Assembly (NCBI GenBank): GCA_030917725.1
Contig: JAUPUE010000061.1
Location: 1 to 12,182 of the forward strand
Length of the DNA: 12,182 nt
Direction: 5' to 3'
Source: Patescibacteria group bacterium
Lineage (GTDB): Bacteria > Patescibacteriota > Minisyncoccia > Phycocordibacterales > EsbW-18
A model generated the notes under the pieces. The model saw nothing but the letters and a program-made list of their open reading frames with translations, was not told the origin of the DNA and did no database searches. Made by a program: the position numbers and the translations under genes. How positions within the stretch are numbered: the first letter of the stretch is position 1; each line of letters starts with the position of its first letter. This document shows, in pieces, positions 1 to 4,573 of the stretch.

Positions 1-15
1 CGTTCGTGTAGAGTA

Positions 16-43
16 TTGCTATTTCTTAATATTGTGGTAGAAT
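16..43 (+). promoter_or_regulatory. Candidate extended -10 promoter upstream of the 260-aa membrane protein gene
   Basis: The hexamer TAGAAT (38-43) is one mismatch from TATAAT and is preceded by TGG (35-37), the TGn of an extended -10 element. A weaker -35-like hexamer TTGCTA (16-21) sits 16 nt upstream. Transcription would start near 50, giving a leader of about 107 nt before the ATG at 157. The predicted start falls inside the left arm of the adjoining hairpin. No mapping data support it, so this is an inference from sequence. Confidence 0.45.
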
Positions 44-74
44 AGAAAGGTCAAGCATCCCGCTTGGCCTTTCT
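44..74 (+). other. 13-bp hairpin at the left edge (terminator-like or leader hairpin)
   Basis: Bases 44-56 and 62-74 pair over 13 positions, including one G-T pair, around the 5-nt loop ATCCC. No T-tract follows on the plus strand (CTACTTGGG comes next), so it is a poor rho-independent terminator. It could still end transcription of a gene left of the window, or fold in the leader of the next gene. It overlaps the predicted transcription start of the promoter at 16-43. Confidence 0.5.
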
Positions 75-143
75 CTACTTGGGCTATGGAGTCACGGACT
101 ACGGTACCGAACTTCTTACTCACGACTGAGAATGTCAGCCTCT

Positions 144-150
144 AAGGAGG
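144..150 (+). promoter_or_regulatory. Strong Shine-Dalgarno site (AAGGAGG) fixing the start at 157
   Basis: AAGGAGG lies 6 nt before the ATG at 157. It decides against an overlapping frame that opens at 132, where no comparable site exists. argS, the histidine kinase gene, ileS and recO in this window have no spaced Shine-Dalgarno site of this quality. Confidence 0.85.
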
Positions 151-156
151 TATCAG

Positions 157-939
157 ATGTTCCTTCACATGTTGTCGGTCGTCGCGCTGGTCGTCTATCT
201 CATCTTCTTCTGGAAAACCACAGCGAGGGTGATCAAAGGGGTGTTCCGCTCCGACGTCGTTCACAAGATTGGCAAAGGGCTCAAATTACCGTTTCTCAAA
301 GGGCTCTTAACCCTGGTCTTGCTGCTAATCTGCGGTATGGTCGGGTACGGTCTCGCCCCGGTCTTGTGGGCGGCGTATCGCTACCACGATCGCAAGGTGG
401 CACACGAGAAGCGGCGAAGGGCGGAGGAGCAGAGGCTCCAGGCTGAAAAGCTTCGGGCTGAGCGGCAAGCCGAGAACAAGAAGCGGACCAGGCTCCAAGA
501 GGAATGGTTTGCCGAAAATCCTCGGAAGTTGTTCTTCAACACGATGGGGGGTGTCACCGCCGTATTGTCTCCCAACGCTCTTGAGGCCGGCGAGAAGGAG
601 ACTCGCTACGCACGACTCGACGGTCTTTGGGGTCATGAGAAGATTCTCAAGCCCACGGGGGAAACGTGTCTTTTTGTGACCATCGAGGGACAAGGTGTCG
701 TTCGAAAGCATCTTGGGGAGCGGGTCTCTCTGCGGATGCTTTCTGGCCTGCATGCTCTCGTGGAGAGGCACAAGGTCGAACTGTGCCGAGACGAACGCAT
801 CTTCGTCCCCGCGATGAGCGAGGCGATCATGTGCTTCGATGATCAGGCTGCTGGGATGATCAGTGACATGGAGTCGTCCTTCGATCTACTGATCGCACCC
901 CAGACCCCTTACGATCTCCGGCTCCTTCCCGAGTACTAA
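157..939 (+). CDS. Unrecognised membrane protein with two N-terminal helices and a coiled coil
   Basis: I do not recognise the family of this 260-residue protein. Two hydrophobic segments are visible, about residues 6-19 and 47-71, joined by a Lys/Arg-rich loop (20-46) that would favour a cytoplasmic hairpin loop. Residues 77-118 are a highly charged, Glu/Arg/Lys/Gln-rich helix, probably a coiled coil. The rest (about 120-260) looks like a mixed alpha/beta soluble domain with three scattered cysteines (171, 210, 226) and no catalytic motif I can name. A membrane-tethered scaffold or envelope protein is possible, but this is a guess. The gene has its own candidate promoter and a strong ribosome site, and is followed at once by a tRNA 3' fragment with a terminator. 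It is therefore a monocistronic unit, possibly the distal gene of an element integrated in a tRNA gene. It seems to favour G/C-ending codons more than its neighbours. Confidence 0.8.
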   Translation: MFLHMLSVVALVVYLIFFWKTTARVIKGVFRSDVVHKIGKGLKLPFLKGLLTLVLLLICGMVGYGLAPVLWAAYRYHDRKVAHEKRRRAEEQRLQAEKLRAERQAENKKRTRLQEEWFAENPRKLFFNTMGGVTAVLSPNALEAGEKETRYARLDGLWGHEKILKPTGETCLFVTIEGQGVVRKHLGERVSLRMLSGLHALVERHKVELCRDERIFVPAMSEAIMCFDDQAAGMISDMESSFDLLIAPQTPYDLRLLPEY

Positions 940-944
940 CATTT

Positions 945-979
945 CAGAAATCCTGGTTCAAATCCAGGTCCCGCCCCCA
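945..979 (+). tRNA. tRNA 3' fragment (T arm, acceptor 3' strand, CCA): probable attachment-site remnant
   Basis: A perfect 5-bp stem CCTGG (952-956)/CCAGG (964-968) encloses the 7-nt loop TTCAAAT (957-963), a textbook T arm. It is followed by seven acceptor bases TCCCGCC (969-975), a C in the discriminator position (976) and CCA (977-979). No D arm or anticodon arm precedes it. The sequence runs straight back into the stop codon of the upstream gene (937-939), so this is only the 3' part of a tRNA. A C73 discriminator is characteristic of bacterial tRNA-His, so that is the best guess at identity, but the fragment is too short to be sure. Integrases of the tyrosine family commonly use tRNA 3' ends and leave such a duplicate at the far end of the insert. 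The intact copy would then lie left of the window. Confidence 0.7.
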
Positions 980-995
980 CAAAGGGCGGGCTTTT
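970..995 (+). terminator. Rho-independent terminator built from the tRNA acceptor strand
   Basis: CCCGCCC (970-976) pairs perfectly with GGGCGGG (984-990) around a 7-nt loop and is followed by CTTTTCGTTT. The left arm is the tRNA acceptor strand itself, so the terminator probably belonged to the original tRNA gene. It now ends transcription of the gene at 157-939 and insulates argS. Confidence 0.85.
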
Positions 996-997
996 CG

Positions 998-1026
998 TTT
1001 AGAAAAGGCGTTAATTTGTGTAAACT
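998..1026 (+). promoter_or_regulatory. Candidate argS promoter giving a leaderless mRNA
   Basis: TTTAGA (998-1003; 4 of 6 matches to TTGACA) is separated by 17 nt from TAAACT (1021-1026; 4 of 6 matches to TATAAT). Seven bases past the -10 falls exactly on the A of the argS ATG at 1033, so transcription is predicted to start on the start codon. The purine run AGAGGA (1027-1032) abuts the ATG and is too close to act as a normal ribosome site. Confidence 0.5.
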
Positions 1027-1032
1027 AGAGGA

Positions 1033-2709
1033 ATGAAACCCGCCGAACAGATCATCGACGCCCTCAAAAAGGCTCTTGCCGACCTCGGAATCGAGGGGGC
1101 AGAGCCTGTGCTCGAGCGCCCGGCTGATATGGCTCACGGCGACTATTCGACCAACGTTGCGCTCGCATACGCTAAACAGCTCGGTAAGAACCCGCGCCAG
1201 GTGGCAGAGAGTGTTGTCGCTTCGCTCGGTATGTATGAACTTCCGGTAGTAAAGATTGATATCGCTGGTCCTGGATTCATCAACTTCAGACTAAACGAGG
1301 GTTATTTTATTGAGAACCTCAAGAGCATTGATGAAGAGTACGGAAAGGGAAACGATCTTTCTGGAAAGACTGTTTTGGTCGAATACACTCAGCCGAACAT
1401 TCTCAAACCTTTTCACATTGGTCATTTGATGAGCAACACGCTTGGTGAATCGCTCGCGCGACTCATCGAGAATGCGGGCGCCAAAGTGGAGCATCTCAAC
1501 TATCAAGGAGATGTTGGCCTGCACATTCCTAAGGCGTTGTGGGGCATCCGCGCGCTCGATGTCGATATCAATGACATTCATGCAATTGGCAAGGCGTACG
1601 CACACGGAGCTCAGGCATATGAGAATGATGAGCAAGCAAAGGCCGAGATTGATGCGCTCAACAAAAAAGTCTACGAGAAAGATCCTGAAGTGATGGAGTT
1701 ATACGAGGCAGGGAAGAAGACGTCGCTCAAACTTTTTGAAGAACTGTACGCGCTCCTTGGAACAAGGTTCGACCGTTACTATTTTGAAAGCGAAGTATTT
1801 GCGCGCGGTGTCGAACTCGTGAACGAAGGAAAAGAAAAGGGCATCTTCAAAGAGAGCGAAGGAGCGGTTGTTTTTCCCGGCGAAGATTATGGACTCCACA
1901 CGCGTGTTTTCATCACAAGCAAAGGACTTCCGGTGTATGAAGCAAAAGAACTCGCCCTTGCCGAACTCAAAGCAAAGGAATATCCCGACTTTGATATATC
2001 TATAACGACGACTGCTGTCGAACAGGAACAATACTTTCAAGTGGTATTCAAAGCGCTCGGACTTCTCAAGCCGGAGCTCGACGGACGCTTCACACACATC
2101 GCACACGGCATGATGCAGATCTCGGGAGGAAAGATGTCGTCGCGTTTGGGTAATGTCATCACGGGAGAATCGCTCATCTCATCGCTCATCGCCGAAGTAC
2201 AAGAACGCATGGGCGAGCGCGTCGCGCCTGAACTCACTGCTGATGTGGCAAAAGACGTTGGTGTCGCTGCCATCAAGTACACAGTACTTCGTCAGGCGCT
2301 TCGCAAAAACATCATCTTCGATGAAGAGCGTTCACTTTCATTCGAAGGCGATTCGGGTCCGTATATCCAATACACAGCGGTGCGTTCGCGCTCAGTCGTC
2401 GCAAAAGCAAAAGATGCTGGCATCACGCCATCGTTCGACGTTCATCCTGAAAGCGTGGGTCTCGTTGAACGCATGCTTGAACGTTTTCCCGAGGTTGCAC
2501 AACGCGCTGCACAAGAGCGTGAACCACATCACGTGGCCACATATCTCATCGAGCTCTCGTCGGCATTCAACTCATGGTATGCGCAAGAACAGATCATCGA
2601 TGTTGATGATGCGCTCTCGCCCTACCGTGTGGCGCTTGCCGATGCGGTCTCGAACGTGCTCGCGCGTGGTTTGTGGCTCTTGGGTATCCGCGTGCCGGTA
2701 GCGATGTAA
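1033..2709 (+). CDS. argS: Arginine--tRNA ligase (ArgRS)
   Basis: A class I aminoacyl-tRNA synthetase of 558 residues that charges tRNA-Arg with arginine using ATP, in the cytoplasm. In order, the sequence shows an N-terminal Add-1 tRNA-recognition domain (about 1-88), the Rossmann catalytic core with an intact HIGH motif (128-131) and the ArgRS block GDVGLH (159-164), the KMSKS-type signature as KMSSR (367-371), and a C-terminal DALR anticodon-binding domain (about 443-558). The length is normal for bacterial ArgRS. The ATG at 1033 starts in step with the Add-1 domain. The promoter position suggests leaderless translation. The tRNA-derived terminator upstream separates it from the preceding gene. 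The kinase gene begins 4 nt after its stop and is probably co-transcribed. Confidence 0.97.
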   Translation: MKPAEQIIDALKKALADLGIEGAEPVLERPADMAHGDYSTNVALAYAKQLGKNPRQVAESVVASLGMYELPVVKIDIAGPGFINFRLNEGYFIENLKSIDEEYGKGNDLSGKTVLVEYTQPNILKPFHIGHLMSNTLGESLARLIENAGAKVEHLNYQGDVGLHIPKALWGIRALDVDINDIHAIGKAYAHGAQAYENDEQAKAEIDALNKKVYEKDPEVMELYEAGKKTSLKLFEELYALLGTRFDRYYFESEVFARGVELVNEGKEKGIFKESEGAVVFPGEDYGLHTRVFITSKGLPVYEAKELALAELKAKEYPDFDISITTTAVEQEQYFQVVFKALGLLKPELDGRFTHIAHGMMQISGGKMSSRLGNVITGESLISSLIAEVQERMGERVAPELTADVAKDVGVAAIKYTVLRQALRKNIIFDEERSLSFEGDSGPYIQYTAVRSRSVVAKAKDAGITPSFDVHPESVGLVERMLERFPEVAQRAAQEREPHHVATYLIELSSAFNSWYAQEQIIDVDDALSPYRVALADAVSNVLARGLWLLGIRVPVAM

Positions 2710-2713
2710 CACT

Positions 2714-4036
2714 ATGAATCAAGATAAAAGAATCAGTTACATAACCATTCTCATCACGATTCTCATCGCGGGATTTTTTGTCACTTTTATGACAGTCCGC
2801 CTCGCGATTAATGCCGAACACGATTCACTCGTCAAGCGCGCAACAACTATCGCCGCCGGATTTCCACCAGACGTTCTGAGTACTGTGTCAGGTGTAAAAA
2901 CTGACATTGCCTTGCAAAGCTACTTGGATCTCAAAACAACGCTCGTAAGGATCAGGCGGGCAAATCAAGACGTCCGGTTCATCTACGTTTTAGGTCAACG
3001 TGAAGGAGATGTTTTCTTTTATGCTGATTCAGAAGATTCTTCGTCGGATGATTATTCTGCTCCTGGAGATATTTACCATGAAGCAACACAAGAAGTACGG
3101 GATGGCTTTGGTACGGGGGTTGCTTTCATCGAGGGGCCAGTATCAGACCGATGGGGCACATGGATTTCTGGTATTGCTCCGCTCCGGGATTCGAATGGTG
3201 AGGTTGCAGGACTTGTCGGCATAGATATCGCAGCATACTCGTATTATCGGACAATTGTTGTTGCTTCGGCTGTTCCTGTGCTTCTCACCATCATTACAGT
3301 TATCCTGCTTGCTGTTGGATATCATGATGCTCGAAAGAATGATGAATTTTTGCGCATCAAGTCGCGGTTCCTTTCTGTTGCATCCCACGAGCTCCGCTCT
3401 CCGCTTTCGGGCATCGTGTGGGGCACGGAATCGCTCTTGCGACATCGCGACAAGCTTGATGAGCACACACGCCAGATGATTTTCCGCATCCATGACTCAG
3501 TCGTCTATATGTCAGAGACTGTGAACGATATCCTCGATACGTCGCGTTTTAACGCGGTGGCTGAGAATAGGGTTCAGCGTGAAGCTGTGGACCTGGCGGC
3601 GCTTGTGCGTAGCGTCGCGGGTGTACTCTCACTCACTGGTGAGCAGCGCGACATCTCTGTTGTCTTCGAGCCTTCATTCCCCGAACGTATTCCTTTGGTT
3701 TTTGATAAAGAAAAGATTCGCCGCGTGTTTGCAAATGTTATTGGCAATGCACTCAAGTATTCAACTTCTGGTGGAGTCGTCACTGTCTCGTATAAATTGC
3801 AAGATGACCAGCACATCATCTCTGTTGCTGATACGGGCATCGGAATCCCAGCCGACGAACAAAAACGTATCTTCACAACATACTATCGAGCGACGAATGC
3901 TCAAAAACATGATGCGCGTGGTACTGGTATGGGCCTTCACTTCGTCAAACAGCTCCTCGAGCTCCATGGTGGACGTATTTGGTTTGAGTCAAAAGAAGGG
4001 GAGGGAACGACGTTCCATGTTGCGTTGAAGGCCTAG
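2714..4036 (+). CDS. Orphan membrane sensor histidine kinase
   Basis: The 440-residue protein has transmembrane helix 1 (about 9-31), an extracytoplasmic sensor region of about 150 residues (32-179, possibly Cache-like), helix 2 (about 180-203) and a cytoplasmic kinase. The H box carries the phospho-acceptor His225 in the context SHELRSPL. The HATPase_c domain shows the N box (Asn341, Asn345), the G1 box DTGIGIP (373-379 region), an F-box-like stretch around 387-392 and the G2 box GTGMGL (403-408). It should autophosphorylate on ATP in response to an external signal and pass the phosphate to a response regulator. No receiver-domain gene is present in the window, so its partner must be elsewhere. 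It starts 4 nt after argS with no visible Shine-Dalgarno site, which suggests translational coupling or read-through from argS. The signal is unknown. Confidence 0.93.
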   Translation: MNQDKRISYITILITILIAGFFVTFMTVRLAINAEHDSLVKRATTIAAGFPPDVLSTVSGVKTDIALQSYLDLKTTLVRIRRANQDVRFIYVLGQREGDVFFYADSEDSSSDDYSAPGDIYHEATQEVRDGFGTGVAFIEGPVSDRWGTWISGIAPLRDSNGEVAGLVGIDIAAYSYYRTIVVASAVPVLLTIITVILLAVGYHDARKNDEFLRIKSRFLSVASHELRSPLSGIVWGTESLLRHRDKLDEHTRQMIFRIHDSVVYMSETVNDILDTSRFNAVAENRVQREAVDLAALVRSVAGVLSLTGEQRDISVVFEPSFPERIPLVFDKEKIRRVFANVIGNALKYSTSGGVVTVSYKLQDDQHIISVADTGIGIPADEQKRIFTTYYRATNAQKHDARGTGMGLHFVKQLLELHGGRIWFESKEGEGTTFHVALKA

Positions 4037-4046
4037 TTGGTGGTCG

Positions 4047-4075
4047 TTGACTCCCGACTAACTCTGGCGTACCTT
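4047..4075 (+). promoter_or_regulatory. Candidate promoter of the 121-aa protein gene
   Basis: TTGACT (4047-4052; 5 of 6 matches to TTGACA) is followed after exactly 17 nt by TACCTT (4070-4075), a weak -10. A small hairpin CTGGC/GCCAG (4064-4068/4076-4080) overlaps the -10. Transcription would start near 4082, about 28 nt before the ATG. The good -35 and spacing support it; the poor -10 weakens it. Confidence 0.4.
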
Positions 4076-4097
4076 GCCAGCAGTTCAACCTGTTCCC

Positions 4098-4103
4098 AAG
4101 GAG
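4098..4103 (+). promoter_or_regulatory. Shine-Dalgarno site (AAGGAG) fixing the start at 4110
   Basis: AAGGAG sits 6 nt before the ATG at 4110. An in-frame upstream ATG at 4074 has no such site and falls inside the candidate -10. A second ATG at 4116 would be 12 nt away. The site therefore selects 4110, which leaves Pro as residue 2. Confidence 0.85.
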
Positions 4104-4109
4104 ACTCAC

Positions 4110-4475
4110 ATGCCGATGATCGAGTTCCGACACGACTCAAAGAAGATCTCTGGGGTTCAAGCAGTGCAACTCTGTGCTCCACTCGAGGAGGCCCTCCGAA
4201 GCACCCTGCGAAGAATTCGTCCGGCTCGGGGCGATGATTACAGCGTCTTCGTAGAGGGGGACGCCTTCAATGTTTGTCACAACCAGCCGGATCTGAGGAT
4301 CTACGTTTTCTATCATCCGAGCTGGGAGTTCAACGATGACGAGCTATCGGGGCTTCCGAGGACGATGGCAGGTTTCCTCGAGCCGACACTCGAAGGGCTC
4401 GGTCTGAGCCACCTCCGCACCACGATCCGTTTCTATCGTCGGGACGGCCACTCCAGCCTCTCTTTCGGTGGCTAG
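4110..4475 (+). CDS. Small unknown protein, possible tautomerase-like fold
   Basis: This 121-residue soluble protein has no signal peptide or membrane helix, and I cannot assign it to a family by sequence. The order of likely elements is a strand (about 3-7), a helix (18-37), a strand (44-55), a strand (63-69), a helix (79-99) and a strand (102-110). This beta-alpha-beta, beta-alpha-beta layout, the length and the Met-Pro start resemble MIF/CHMI members of the tautomerase superfamily, in which Pro becomes the catalytic N-terminal residue after Met removal. That link is a weak inference, since no diagnostic motif is matched. It has its own promoter, Shine-Dalgarno site and terminator, so it is an independent cassette between the kinase gene and ileS. 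It seems to favour GAG, CTC and other G/C-ending codons, unlike ileS beside it. Confidence 0.75.
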   Translation: MPMIEFRHDSKKISGVQAVQLCAPLEEALRSTLRRIRPARGDDYSVFVEGDAFNVCHNQPDLRIYVFYHPSWEFNDDELSGLPRTMAGFLEPTLEGLGLSHLRTTIRFYRRDGHSSLSFGG

Positions 4476-4483
4476 CCGTCTTC

Positions 4484-4518
4484 CGCCCCCTCGCTTCGGC
4501 GATGGGGCGTCGTCTTTT
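4484..4518 (+). terminator. UUCG-loop rho-independent terminator
   Basis: CGCCCC (4484-4489) pairs with GGGGCG (4504-4509). After one C/T mismatch the inner stem TCGC (4491-4494)/GCGA (4499-4502) is capped by a TTCG tetraloop (4495-4498). The sequence then reads TCGTCTTTT (4510-4518). It ends the 121-aa gene and separates it from ileS. Confidence 0.85.
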
Positions 4519-4555
4519 ATATGTTTAGGGTTACCCAGATAGCCGAGAAAGACTG

Positions 4556-4564
4556 TGATATCAT
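4556..4564 (+). promoter_or_regulatory. Candidate extended -10 promoter of ileS
   Basis: TGA (4556-4558) directly precedes TATCAT (4559-4564; 5 of 6 matches to TATAAT), making an extended -10. I see no convincing -35 at the right distance. Transcription is predicted to start at about 4571, only 3 nt before the ileS ATG at 4574, so the mRNA would be practically leaderless. No Shine-Dalgarno site is visible, which fits. Confidence 0.5.
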
Positions 4565-4573
4565 GACCAAATC

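Noticed and set aside
132..446. Plus-strand frame starting 25 nt before the 157-939 gene
   Set aside because: Arg/Gly-rich shadow translation with no domain; the strong Shine-Dalgarno site at 144-150 lies after its ATG and serves the gene at 157.
903..979. A complete tRNA gene ending at 979
   Set aside because: No D loop, no anticodon stem-loop with a T33, and no 5' acceptor strand complementary to 969-975; the 5' part of this span is coding sequence.
4085..4092. GTTCAA-containing stretch resembling a tRNA T loop before the 121-aa gene
   Set aside because: No 5-bp T stem with the right spacing, no acceptor strand and no CCA; unlike the fragment at 945-979 it does not hold up as a tRNA remnant.
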